From: Cyclobacterium marinum DSM 745
GTDB lineage: Bacteria; Bacteroidota; Bacteroidia; Cytophagales; Cyclobacteriaceae
DNA length: 64,000 nt
Assembly: GCF_000222485.1 (NCBI RefSeq)
Contig: NC_015914.1
Location: 3,826,001-3,890,000, forward strand
Direction: 5' to 3'
The notes under the pieces were generated by a model. That model was not told the DNA's origin, did not search any database, and saw only the letters and a program-made list of their open reading frames with translations. Position numbers and translations under genes: made by a program. Below, piece by piece: positions 1-9,470 of this stretch (position 1 is its first letter; each line of letters begins with the position of its first letter).

Positions 1-2
1 TC

Positions 3-3000
3 GAATGTGACCAGGATTATCGCTTTGTCCTGACCCAGGTGTCTGAAAATGGTGTCGTACCAGATGCAAACGTCAGGCTTTCTGTTCAGCTTTATAAGAA
101 ATTCGATGAGAGCTTCAGTCCAGGAGCACCCACTTCCCTGTCAGTTCAGACCAATCTAGGGAAGGCATTGATAAGTTGGGATCATTCTACTGACCTCACA
201 CGTGACTATGAACTTGAGTGGGTGTTTATTGCTTCTCATGAAGCCTTTACGGGAACTACGGCTAATGAGGCCTTTTCATATAAGGAGCCTGTCCGTATTA
301 ATACTAGAAAGAAAGATTTCAGTCACCACTTATATTATCCTGAAGGCAAAGTCTGGTACCGGGTAAGGGCTGTTGGCTATGAGGTAGACTACCCTGAGCA
401 TAGAATTCCAGGTGCCTGGGCTTATGGTTCAGATGCCGGACTTGCCGTTTCTAATCAAGAAGGTGAAATAAATTGGCAATTAAAAACAGTGTTTGCAGAG
501 GACGGCATGCATAAGAGTGCCGTTTCTTATATGGATGGATCACTTCGCCAAAGGCAACAGATAACTCATTTGGACAGCGAAGAACTGGCACTAGTAGGTG
601 AAAGCCATTTTGATTTTGAAGGAAGGCCTTCAATCCAAGTTTTACCTGTTCCTGCTCCCACGGCTGACTTAGGATATAGGGAAGCATTTAGTCCCTTCTT
701 GGCTACAACTTCAGAAATTACTAACAATACTTCTACCAGCCGAATTAAATTCCATTATGACAATGGAGGTTTGGAAAACAGTCCGCTTGCTGCAACCTCA
801 GGTGCAGGTCAATATTTTTCCCCTTCCAACACTGTTGGTGGAATTCACCGGGATTATATTCCTGATGCCGAAGGATTTGCCTACAGTCAGACTGAATATA
901 CCAACGATGGTACGGGCAGGGTACGGAAACAGTCAGGAGTTGGAGAATCTTTTCGTACCGATGGCGATCACAGCACACGTTTCTATTATGGAGACGCTGC
1001 CCAGGAAGAACTAATTCGACTTTTTGGAGTGAATGTAGGCAGAGCATCTCACTATGCGAAAGAGATGACTGTAGATCCTAATAGTCAAGTAAGTATTAGC
1101 TATAAAGACCAAGAAGGAAGAGTTGTAGCTACTGCACTTGGGGGAAACCCTCCGAAGAACATTATTGATCCTATTGAAATTTATTCTCGCAATGAAGCAG
1201 AAATGGATAATTTAGCACCCAGACCAGCACCTGGTCAGGATAGCAAGACTTCGAAAAATACTGTTTTAGCTAACAATACAACATATGACAAAGACAGTAT
1301 CGATCTGGCAGAAACAATTGCCTATGTAGCTAAGTTGGATTCACTGGAAGAAATTCGGCAAGCAGAAGAAATAGAGGCATTGTTTCAACTTCAAGAGCAA
1401 ACCGAACCAGAGGCAGGTAAACTTTCAAAAGAAACAACTCCACAACTTGGGTTAATGAATTTACCTATGCCTACTCAAGTCGAATATGATGCATTGATGG
1501 CATTATATCAGAGTACCAATGGAGCAAATTGGACGAATAATACAGGTTGGCGTGATGCCGATCCAATGGTTTTACAAAGTGTGCAAGGGTGGAGTGGAGT
1601 GACGATCACAGGAGTAGGAAGTGTAGTTGAACTTGATTTAAAAAATAATAATTTAACAGGTACCTTACCAAATGAAATTGGAGATCTTACCAACCTTAAA
1701 GTATTAGGAATTCATGAAAATTCTCTTTCTGGAAGTATTCCAGCATCAATAGGAAGCTTGACTGAATTGACCTACTTGAATCTTTCTCAGGACTCTTTGT
1801 CAGGTTCTATTCCCGATTCGCTCGGTAATCTGACAAACCTTACCTATCTGTCCCTTCGGAATAACGGATTTACTGGGGCTATTCCCGAATCGCTTGGGAA
1901 TCTTAATAAGCTTGACCAACTCTATTTAAGTACAAACACTTTGACTGGATCCATACCAGACACATTGGCAAGCCTTATTAATCTTAAGGCCCTTTACTTA
2001 TTTAGTAACAATCTAACTGGACAAATCCCCTCTGTTTTGGGGGATCTTACAGCTCTTGAGGAATTCCGAGTCGGTTCAAATTCTCTGACAGGTTCTATTC
2101 CGGAAACTTTTGGAAATTTGATAAATTTGGAACAGCTCCATATGGACAAGAACCAGTTAAGTGGAGAAATTCCCAGCTCAATAGGTAATCTGGAAAATCT
2201 TGTTGGTATGAACTTATCGACCAATAACCTCACAGGTCAAATACCAGTTAGTATTGGAAATCTTAACAAGCTTACGGATTTGAGATTGAACGTTAACCAT
2301 CTATCGGGTAATATCCCCTTTTCCTTGGGAAACCTTGATAAATTGGACAGACTTGTACTTGATAGAAATGAACTGATAGGGTCTATTCCAGGAACCATAG
2401 GAAATATGTCTACCCTACGGGTTCTTTACCTATATAATAACAAACTTACAGGTACTATTCCTGCAAGTTTAGGTAATCTAACCAAGCTTCAAAACATCGC
2501 CATGTTTGGCAATGAAATGGAGGGAATCATTCCTGAGACCCTAGGAAATCTCACGCTATTGAAGGAATTAAGGCTTGAAACCAATCAATTTACTGGTACA
2601 TTACCCGCAAGTATTGGGGAAATATCAAGTCTTGAAAATGTATCTTTCAGGGGAAACAATTTACACGGTCCGGTGCCAAATACCTATCAAAATCCGAATC
2701 TGAATCCTACAACTTTTGATGTCAGGTACAATTATTTTGACATGGAATCCTTGCTTACCCTAAAAGATGTGTTTCCATCTCCTAGTAATACTTACAATCC
2801 GCAATATGGTATCGATATTTATCAGGGGATTCATCTGACTGTTGGGGATGATTTGCAATTGCAAGTACCGGAAGAGTACCAGATAGATGATCCTGGAATT
2901 TCATACAGGTGGTACAAATATAGCACAGCAGTATCCGCTCAGGGGGCAAATGAACTTACCTACTCCCAAAATGCGCTTGGGAAATATGATGGTGGTAACT

Positions 3001-6000
3001 TTACTTATAGAATATACCATGAGGACTTGCCTGGGTTTTACCTTTTTAGTCAAGTTAAGCAAGTAACCATGGAAGAACCCGGTTGGAAAGCCCTTACAGT
3101 TAACTTAGATTCCTATAATCGAAGGGAAGGAAATGAGATGAGGGTAAACAAAACCATTCTCAATACCGTACCTGGAACGGAATTTAATTTTTCCTACGCC
3201 TTGAAAGGTTTGGGTGTAGAATTGGATAGTTTGGGGTGTCAAGATTGTGAACTAGAGTTGTTTATCCAGTTAATTGATCCGGATGGAATTCCGGTAAATC
3301 TGGGATCCATAGCAGGAAATACAGTGAACGATTCACTTAGCTATCAGAACAATTATTCCGTATCTCAGTGCACTGTTCCTGCGATTAGTCTTGAAAACTT
3401 GGTGACTGAAGAAATTTTTCTTGCTGAGCTTGGTGAATATACGCTTGTTAAAAAATTGAAGATGCTAAGTCCATCAGTGGAAACTGTCAGAAGTCAGATA
3501 GTTGCTTCAACAGAATACATAGATGCCATCGCAACATTAGACAGCATGTATGTGGATTATGGTGATTGTCTCTTGTGTAAGGATCCAGAAGTTTGTGAAG
3601 AACAAGACGGAGCAACGAAAGAAGCCATTCAAGACATCATCGCCGCGGAATGTGATAATATATTGCAACGGATCATTGGCGAGCTTGACCCTGGTTATAC
3701 TGAACAAGATATCATCAACCACCCGGATTATTGTGAATATACTTATTGCCTTTCCCATCAGGAAGCGGCGGAGTTCGAAATGCGTATGTTATTGGTGTCG
3801 GGATGGGAAGCAGCTGGTCAAACTTACCAATTAGCAATAGGCCCGGAAGAAATGGACCCCTATTATAATAATCCTGAAATGGCCGGTATTGGGAGTGCTG
3901 GTGATGTGAGAGCCCTTTTGAACAACATTCAAGTAGGGTTTTATACAGGCACCCTTTTGGAAGTAACCGATCCTGACAATTTGGGGATGTATGCTGATCC
4001 AGCTGGAAACCCTGACACCACAGGATACCATATGCTTTACGCCAACCTTCAGCAGAAACGTTCCGAACTTGGTGAAACTTGGTATGCCGAAAACTTGGAC
4101 GAACAGCGATGGCAGCTGTTCCGAAATTATTATTTCGAAGCGAGTCGAAGGGTAAAGGTTACATTGGATAGTGTGCAATCCTGTCCAGCTGTATTAGAAG
4201 GACTAAGTGTATTGGATGAATTACCTGAAAATGAGGAGGGTATTGAAGCTTATATTGCAGCATCAGGTTTTCTGGCCCCTATAGACTCCATTCAGCTTCT
4301 CCCTGTATTCGAAATGGTTCTGGATGGTTGTGGTGAAGAATTCAGCGATGCTGACCAGGATTCGATTTATGTAAATCTTGAGGCCTACTTCAATGCAAAT
4401 CGAGCTGACAATATTTTTAATTGGATTCTTGAAGAAGACCTTGAAACCAACTATTACCTGGGAAGGGTTAATGAAATCCTTTCAGCCCATAGCTGTTCAC
4501 TGGAAGATTATGCCCAAGAAAGTAGGATGGTTTGTGTGCGTGATACGGTGATTTATCCTGCTGCCCAAGCGCAGTTTTGGGACAATTCTTTGTACAGAGG
4601 AGATTTTGAAATGACCCGGGCGAATCTTTTAGAATCCATGGAGGCTATTGGAGACTCTACCAACCAGAGTAAACAAAAGAAAAGTGGAATGGTCCAGATG
4701 ATGTCTGCTGTCTTTCCAGGATATTCTGAATATAATGCGCTTTTCACGTTATACAATGCTACAGATGGAGATAATTGGTACAACAATTACGGATGGGTCG
4801 ATGCAGACCCATTTACTCCTGAAGATGTAACCGTTTGGACTCCACCGGTTACAACGGATGGTAATGGTAATATCACAGGTATTTCTCTAGCCCATAACAA
4901 TTTGACAGGTCAAATACCAACTCAGATCAGTACTTTTTCGAGTTTAGAAAACTTATTTTTGGATGGGAATAATCTTACTGGTTCAATTCCTTCCTCTATG
5001 GGTAGCCTGACTTCACTTATAAACCTAGACTTATCAGAAAACGACTTCACAGGAACTTTGCCTTCGTCTTTCAGTAGTCTTACAAATCTACTTTATCTTA
5101 GAATTTATGACAACGAATTACAAGGACCGATCCCTTTTGGGCCACCCTCAGCAAGTTTTAATTTAGACGCTTCGCTCAATAGGTTTACTTTTACCGACCT
5201 TCTGCCCTTTAAAAATAATTTTCTTTCAAGTGCTTCCTATTCAGGTCAGGATCTGGTGGATGTAGCAAAGAATATCAATAAACTCGCAGGTCAGTCCCAT
5301 GTATTCACAACGAACATAGACCGGGATACCAGTCCAAAATCTGAATACCAGTGGTTTAAAAATGGGGTAGCACTCAATTCCAGAGATACGGCTAGTCATA
5401 CCCTTAACTTATCTGGCTTGAGTTCAGGGGATGCGGGAGATTATTATTACAAAATCTGGAATAGTGACCTTCCTGGACTTGAACTTACCAGCAGAATACA
5501 AACACTAAATATGACACAGACCGGTGGGGTTTGGAAATGCCTTGAGCGTGAAGTACTTGATCCCTCCATGAACGGATCAGGGCCCACGGTTACTTCATCA
5601 GCGAGCATGTTTTTCTATAGCCCGGACTGGGAGGCTGTATTGGACTCTTGTATGGCGGATAAGGCTGCCCGGGCCTCATCGCTAAAAGAACTGGCAGCAT
5701 CGAAAATGCTCGATCGGAGAATAGAAGAATACTATGCGAATTTTGACAGGAGTTGTTTGGAGTTGACGGAGGAGAGTTTGTCTTACACCTATATTCCCAA
5801 GGAATACCACTATACCCTTTACTATTACGATCAGGCCGGTAGCCTGGTTCAAACTGTGCCCCCGGCAGGAGTGCAGCCACTAAGTGGAGAGCAGGTTACA
5901 TCGGTGAAAGGTGGTACAGCTATTCATCCCTATCACAGACTGGAAACCCGCTACCAATACAATAGCCGAAATCAATTGATTTGGCAGGACAGCCCGGATG

Positions 6001-8558
6001 GTGGCGTTAGCCGTTTCTGGTACAATAAGGCAGGGCAACTACGATTGTCACAAAATGCCAAACAAACTGTGGATGATTTGTACAGCTATACCAGATACGA
6101 CAAGCAGGGCAGGGTGATAGAGACAGGGGAGATTTATTCGACAGAACCCATTGATACCTTGCAGGTGAATTTGGAAGAATTAACCTTTCCTGATTGTGGA
6201 ACCTATGGCTGTGGAGATGTAACCCTCACGGTATATGACCGGGCAGGTTTACCTAGGGACCCAACTTTTGCCCAAGAATACCTGCGCAGCCGGGTATCAT
6301 GGACAGCTATGGTGGAGAAAAACTCAACGGATACAATATTTACCTATTACAGCTACGATCCGCATGGCAACGTAAAGGCCTTACTCCAAGACCTGCCAGG
6401 GATAGGCCCAAAACGTACGGAGTATGTATATGATCTGGTCAGTGGCAACGTAAACCAGGTGCACTACCAAAAAGGTTATTCTGACCAATTGATTCACCGC
6501 TATCGTTACGATGCTGACAACCGACTGGAAGAGGTACAGACAAGCACAGATGGATTGGTTTGGAATAGGGATGCAGCCTATTATTACTACCCACATGGAC
6601 CGCTGGCCAGGGTAGAGTTGGGTGAGTACAATGTTCAGGGGATGGACTACTACTATACGCTACAGGGTTGGTTGAAAGGTGTAAATATGCCAATGGAAGG
6701 AGATCCCGGGGGGGATGGAGTGGGTGGATTCCGTACCGGTACTGATGCTTTTTCTTTTGCGCTTGGGTATTACGAAGGGGATTACAAACCCATCAATCCC
6801 AGTGTAACCATTTCTGATTCACGAGACCAACTCTGGGATCATTATAAAGACACAAGGGATACAATCTCAGCAACTGGTCTGTACAACGGCAATATTTCCT
6901 GGATGAGTACTGACCTTCCCAGCTTGGGAGATCCGGATCGTATGCAGGCTATGGTTTATGGGTACGATCAGCTCCACCGAATCGTTCAAGCCAGAAGCCT
7001 GACCAGCTCAGAAACTACCGGCTTTGTCCAAAGGAGTTACAATCCAGAGAACCCGAATAAATACGATGCGGATTATAGCTATGATCCTAATGGGAATTTA
7101 TTAACTTTACAGAGGCGGGATGAAACGACAATCCGTGATGATTTGACATATAAATACTATGACTTTAGCAACAAGCTGAAAAACGTGGATGGTACGGATA
7201 CTGAAAATTACACCTATGATGAGATCGGCAACCTGGTTAGTGACAATGCCGAAGGCATTGATAGTATCGCTTGGACGCCATATGGTAAGGTTAGAGCAGT
7301 TTTCAAGGATGACAGTTCGCAGGTACGTTTCAGGTACGATGCCTCCGGAAACCGCATCGCGAAGATAACTGAAACGGATACGACCATTTATGCCCGGGAT
7401 GCCTCTGGTAATGTCATGGCAGTCTATAGAAACGATACCTTGACTGAGCAATCCATTTATGGTAGTTCAAGACTTGGCCTTATAAACTATGCTTCAAAAA
7501 CTGCTTACAGAAGCCTAGGTGGCAAGAAGTACGAACTTTCCAACCACCTGGGAAATGTTCTGGCCGTCGTAAGTGACAATATCCACCTGGATCAGGATTC
7601 CACTTGGGCCAGTGTGGTCAATATTACGGACTATTATCCTTTTGGATTGGCGATGGATGGTCGTAGTGTGCAGGATAGTACTTACCGCTATGGGTTTAAT
7701 GGACTTGAAGGTGATGACGAGATAAATGGACCCAAAAAGAGCTATACGACCGAATTCAGGCAGTATGATCCTGTTGTTGGAAGGTGGTGGGGTGTGGATG
7801 CTCTCACTGGTCAGATGCCAGACTGGTCTCCGTATAATTTTGGATTTAATAGTCCTTTAAGGTATGTTGATCCTACCGGACTAGCTCCCGATGATTGGGT
7901 AAAGGACAAAGATGGAAATGTTAGGTGGCGTGAAAACGTAAATTCTGCCGAAGATATTGATCCCTTGTCAGGAGACACCTACTTGGGGAAATCAGGGGTA
8001 GGGTTGGACGAGTCCTCTGGAAATACGCAGTTTTTCAACAGCGACGGAACTATTGACGAAGGAGTAAGGTCTATGGCGGAGTTTACAGTAACCGCTTCGG
8101 CAACCTCACACGGAAAGGTTATGAGTAATCCCGTTGTAAAAGATATGAAAGCGAATAGTGCGAGAATTAGGAGCGAAGCCTTGCCATTTGCCAGGCACAT
8201 GACTAGAAGTACAATTGATGGAATTGGATATACGGGAGCCGGGATATCAGCTGTAGGGACGGCAGTAACTCCTTTTATCCCCCATTTAGGAGTTGGGTTA
8301 TTGGCAGTTGGAGGGTCGGTTTCTACTATCTCTGGTGTGGCAAGTGCTACTATGAATTTTGCGGAAGGGGATATTAGTGGAGGTTTTGGTGATGTTGGAA
8401 TGATGGTGGTAGGTAAGTATGGTAGTACTTTGATAAAAAATATGAGAAACAGAAGGAGGATAATAAACTGGACGGAACAGGTTGTTCTAGAATCCACCCT
8501 CGAATCATCATTGAATATCGCTGACGGCATAAGGGCGAATTTGCAAGATAAAAAATAA
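3..8558 (+). CDS. Giant LRR/RHS-repeat surface protein with variable C-terminal tip (5' end outside window)
   Basis: The reading frame is open to the window edge, so the true start lies upstream; the first internal start-like codon (GTG at 39) is probably not the start. Counted from nt 39 (about 2,840 residues): fibronectin-like segment first, a plant-type leucine-rich repeat block at about residues 475-900 with the recurring pattern LTGSIPxSLGNL, an Ig-like segment, a second short LRR block at about 1560-1700, then RHS/YD repeats at about 1920-2600. The core closes with YDPVVGRWWGVD and YVDPTGLAPDDW, the usual RHS boundary, followed by about 220 variable residues rich in Gly and hydrophobics (likely membrane-active or membrane-embedded; family not recognised). 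Such proteins are secreted polymorphic toxins; the two LRR blocks would serve adhesion. The two small membrane-protein genes behind it fit immunity roles. Toxin activity is inferred from architecture only. Confidence 0.85.
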   Translation, partial: ECDQDYRFVLTQVSENGVVPDANVRLSVQLYKKFDESFSPGAPTSLSVQTNLGKALISWDHSTDLTRDYELEWVFIASHEAFTGTTANEAFSYKEPVRINTRKKDFSHHLYYPEGKVWYRVRAVGYEVDYPEHRIPGAWAYGSDAGLAVSNQEGEINWQLKTVFAEDGMHKSAVSYMDGSLRQRQQITHLDSEELALVGESHFDFEGRPSIQVLPVPAPTADLGYREAFSPFLATTSEITNNTSTSRIKFHYDNGGLENSPLAATSGAGQYFSPSNTVGGIHRDYIPDAEGFAYSQTEYTNDGTGRVRKQSGVGESFRTDGDHSTRFYYGDAAQEELIRLFGVNVGRASHYAKEMTVDPNSQVSISYKDQEGRVVATALGGNPPKNIIDPIEIYSRNEAEMDNLAPRPAPGQDSKTSKNTVLANNTTYDKDSIDLAETIAYVAKLDSLEEIRQAEEIEALFQLQEQTEPEAGKLSKETTPQLGLMNLPMPTQVEYDALMALYQSTNGANWTNNTGWRDADPMVLQSVQGWSGVTITGVGSVVELDLKNNNLTGTLPNEIGDLTNLKVLGIHENSLSGSIPASIGSLTELTYLNLSQDSLSGSIPDSLGNLTNLTYLSLRNNGFTGAIPESLGNLNKLDQLYLSTNTLTGSIPDTLASLINLKALYLFSNNLTGQIPSVLGDLTALEEFRVGSNSLTGSIPETFGNLINLEQLHMDKNQLSGEIPSSIGNLENLVGMNLSTNNLTGQIPVSIGNLNKLTDLRLNVNHLSGNIPFSLGNLDKLDRLVLDRNELIGSIPGTIGNMSTLRVLYLYNNKLTGTIPASLGNLTKLQNIAMFGNEMEGIIPETLGNLTLLKELRLETNQFTGTLPASIGEISSLENVSFRGNNLHGPVPNTYQNPNLNPTTFDVRYNYFDMESLLTLKDVFPSPSNTYNPQYGIDIYQGIHLTVGDDLQLQVPEEYQIDDPGISYRWYKYSTAVSAQGANELTYSQNALGKYDGGNFTYRIYHEDLPGFYLFSQVKQVTMEEPGWKALTVNLDSYNRREGNEMRVNKTILNTVPGTEFNFSYALKGLGVELDSLGCQDCELELFIQLIDPDGIPVNLGSIAGNTVNDSLSYQNNYSVSQCTVPAISLENLVTEEIFLAELGEYTLVKKLKMLSPSVETVRSQIVASTEYIDAIATLDSMYVDYGDCLLCKDPEVCEEQDGATKEAIQDIIAAECDNILQRIIGELDPGYTEQDIINHPDYCEYTYCLSHQEAAEFEMRMLLVSGWEAAGQTYQLAIGPEEMDPYYNNPEMAGIGSAGDVRALLNNIQVGFYTGTLLEVTDPDNLGMYADPAGNPDTTGYHMLYANLQQKRSELGETWYAENLDEQRWQLFRNYYFEASRRVKVTLDSVQSCPAVLEGLSVLDELPENEEGIEAYIAASGFLAPIDSIQLLPVFEMVLDGCGEEFSDADQDSIYVNLEAYFNANRADNIFNWILEEDLETNYYLGRVNEILSAHSCSLEDYAQESRMVCVRDTVIYPAAQAQFWDNSLYRGDFEMTRANLLESMEAIGDSTNQSKQKKSGMVQMMSAVFPGYSEYNALFTLYNATDGDNWYNNYGWVDADPFTPEDVTVWTPPVTTDGNGNITGISLAHNNLTGQIPTQISTFSSLENLFLDGNNLTGSIPSSMGSLTSLINLDLSENDFTGTLPSSFSSLTNLLYLRIYDNELQGPIPFGPPSASFNLDASLNRFTFTDLLPFKNNFLSSASYSGQDLVDVAKNINKLAGQSHVFTTNIDRDTSPKSEYQWFKNGVALNSRDTASHTLNLSGLSSGDAGDYYYKIWNSDLPGLELTSRIQTLNMTQTGGVWKCLEREVLDPSMNGSGPTVTSSASMFFYSPDWEAVLDSCMADKAARASSLKELAASKMLDRRIEEYYANFDRSCLELTEESLSYTYIPKEYHYTLYYYDQAGSLVQTVPPAGVQPLSGEQVTSVKGGTAIHPYHRLETRYQYNSRNQLIWQDSPDGGVSRFWYNKAGQLRLSQNAKQTVDDLYSYTRYDKQGRVIETGEIYSTEPIDTLQVNLEELTFPDCGTYGCGDVTLTVYDRAGLPRDPTFAQEYLRSRVSWTAMVEKNSTDTIFTYYSYDPHGNVKALLQDLPGIGPKRTEYVYDLVSGNVNQVHYQKGYSDQLIHRYRYDADNRLEEVQTSTDGLVWNRDAAYYYYPHGPLARVELGEYNVQGMDYYYTLQGWLKGVNMPMEGDPGGDGVGGFRTGTDAFSFALGYYEGDYKPINPSVTISDSRDQLWDHYKDTRDTISATGLYNGNISWMSTDLPSLGDPDRMQAMVYGYDQLHRIVQARSLTSSETTGFVQRSYNPENPNKYDADYSYDPNGNLLTLQRRDETTIRDDLTYKYYDFSNKLKNVDGTDTENYTYDEIGNLVSDNAEGIDSIAWTPYGKVRAVFKDDSSQVRFRYDASGNRIAKITETDTTIYARDASGNVMAVYRNDTLTEQSIYGSSRLGLINYASKTAYRSLGGKKYELSNHLGNVLAVVSDNIHLDQDSTWASVVNITDYYPFGLAMDGRSVQDSTYRYGFNGLEGDDEINGPKKSYTTEFRQYDPVVGRWWGVDALTGQMPDWSPYNFGFNSPLRYVDPTGLAPDDWVKDKDGNVRWRENVNSAEDIDPLSGDTYLGKSGVGLDESSGNTQFFNSDGTIDEGVRSMAEFTVTASATSHGKVMSNPVVKDMKANSARIRSEALPFARHMTRSTIDGIGYTGAGISAVGTAVTPFIPHLGVGLLAVGGSVSTISGVASATMNFAEGDISGGFGDVGMMVVGKYGSTLIKNMRNRRRIINWTEQVVLESTLESSLNIADGIRANLQDKK

Positions 8559-8559
8559 A

Positions 8560-8757
8560 ATGGAGTTATTTTTAGGTATACTTATGTTGGGCATTGGGTT
8601 TCACCTTTACAATAAGGAATTGCGGAAGGATGAAGAAGGTACTTCAATATTTAACATGTACTGGAAAACAAAACAAATGGGTTTGGTTTATGTTCTCATT
8701 TTAGGAGGGTTAGCGATTCTTTTAAGATCCCTAGTAATTTGGATTAGTTCATTGTAA
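8560..8757 (+). CDS. Small two-helix membrane protein, candidate immunity protein
   Basis: The ATG lies 1 nt after the stop of the giant RHS gene, so the two are almost certainly translationally coupled. The 65-residue product has a hydrophobic N-terminal helix (about 1-17), a charged middle, and a second hydrophobic helix (about 40-62). I do not recognise a family. Its position right behind a variable RHS tip is the standard place for a cognate immunity gene, and a membrane location would fit a tip whose end is itself hydrophobic. This role is inference from context. Confidence 0.6.
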   Translation: MELFLGILMLGIGFHLYNKELRKDEEGTSIFNMYWKTKQMGLVYVLILGGLAILLRSLVIWISSL

Positions 8758-8811
8758 GAGATCACATTATTTAATTTTTCTTACACACCAAATACACATA
8801 AAGAGTAAAAT

Positions 8812-9099
8812 ATGGAATTTGAGTCTTTAATTTGGGGTTACCTTCCAATTTTAATAGCTTTAACTGTTGGTATTCTCTCTGTTCGATTGATACTAAAAAA
8901 GCAGCTACTTTTGAGTGTTTTTCTCTTTCTTATAATTTTAGGTAGCAAATCTTTAGCCGCTTATATTTTGGTTAGTATACTTGTAGGGGCATGGCCTTCC
9001 TTCATGCCTCATATAATTATTTCATTTTCAATCCTTTTGCTTTTAGTACAAAAATATTTGCATAGTAGGAGCCAATCAAAAATTAATGAAAAACCTTAA
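8812..9099 (+). CDS. Small three-helix membrane protein, second candidate immunity protein
   Basis: A 95-residue protein with about three hydrophobic stretches (residues 7-25, 30-55, 60-83) and a short basic tail. Family not recognised. Its stop codon (9097-9099) lies inside the first bases homologous to the rhs core (repeat begins at 9096), so this gene ends exactly at the junction where a second rhs segment was joined. It may be a second immunity gene for the tip at 8 kb or a leftover from an earlier toxin module. Confidence 0.55.
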   Translation: MEFESLIWGYLPILIALTVGILSVRLILKKQLLLSVFLFLIILGSKSLAAYILVSILVGAWPSFMPHIIISFSILLLLVQKYLHSRSQSKINEKP

Positions 9100-9470
9100 C
9101 TTTACAGAGAAGGGATGAGCAGACGGCCATTCAAGAGGACTTGACATACAGTTACTATGATGTAACCAATAAGCTTAAAAATGTAGATGGCTCCTCCGGA
9201 GAGAACTATACCTATGATGAGATTGAGGGCCGAGCGTTAAAAAATGATACCTTTGGATCATTTTAGAGAGGAGCCAGGCTGTGCGGGAGAATTTCTGATG
9301 CTGCTGAAGGCATAGACAGCATCACTTGGATACCTTACGGGAAAGTGAGGGCAGTGTATAAAGACGACAACTCAGCAGTCCATTTCAGGTAAAATGCCAC
9401 AGGAAACAGGATTGGCAAAATTACCGAGAGCGATACAACCATTTATGCCAGGGACGCAAGCGGTAATGTC
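9096..9470 (+). pseudogene. Silenced duplicate of the rhs core (orphan module leader)
   Basis: From 9096 the DNA aligns codon by codon with the rhs core at about 7100-7430 (for example LTLQRRDE, DLTYxYYD, KLKNVDG, ENYTYDEI). It has no start of its own. Two in-frame stops interrupt it: TAG at 9264-9266, inside an inserted stretch absent from the parent, and TAA at 9390-9392, where the parent has TAC. Downstream the frame is open again. This is the classic form of an orphan rhs tip: enough core homology for recombination with the full-length gene upstream, but no independent expression of a long protein. Confidence 0.8.
9241..9264. repeat. Short palindromic insertion inside the rhs remnant
   Basis: Perfect 8-bp inverted arms AAAATGAT (9241-9248) and ATCATTTT (9257-9264) sit in an insertion of about 60 bp that the parental rhs core at about 7222 lacks. 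It introduces a stop codon. It could be a small mobile-element scar or a transcription-terminating hairpin; no family recognised. Confidence 0.4.

Noticed and set aside
7979..8530. A 183-residue antisense frame under the rhs tip
   Set aside because: It is opposite to a well-supported gene, its composition follows from the Gly-rich sense sequence, and no start signals are seen.
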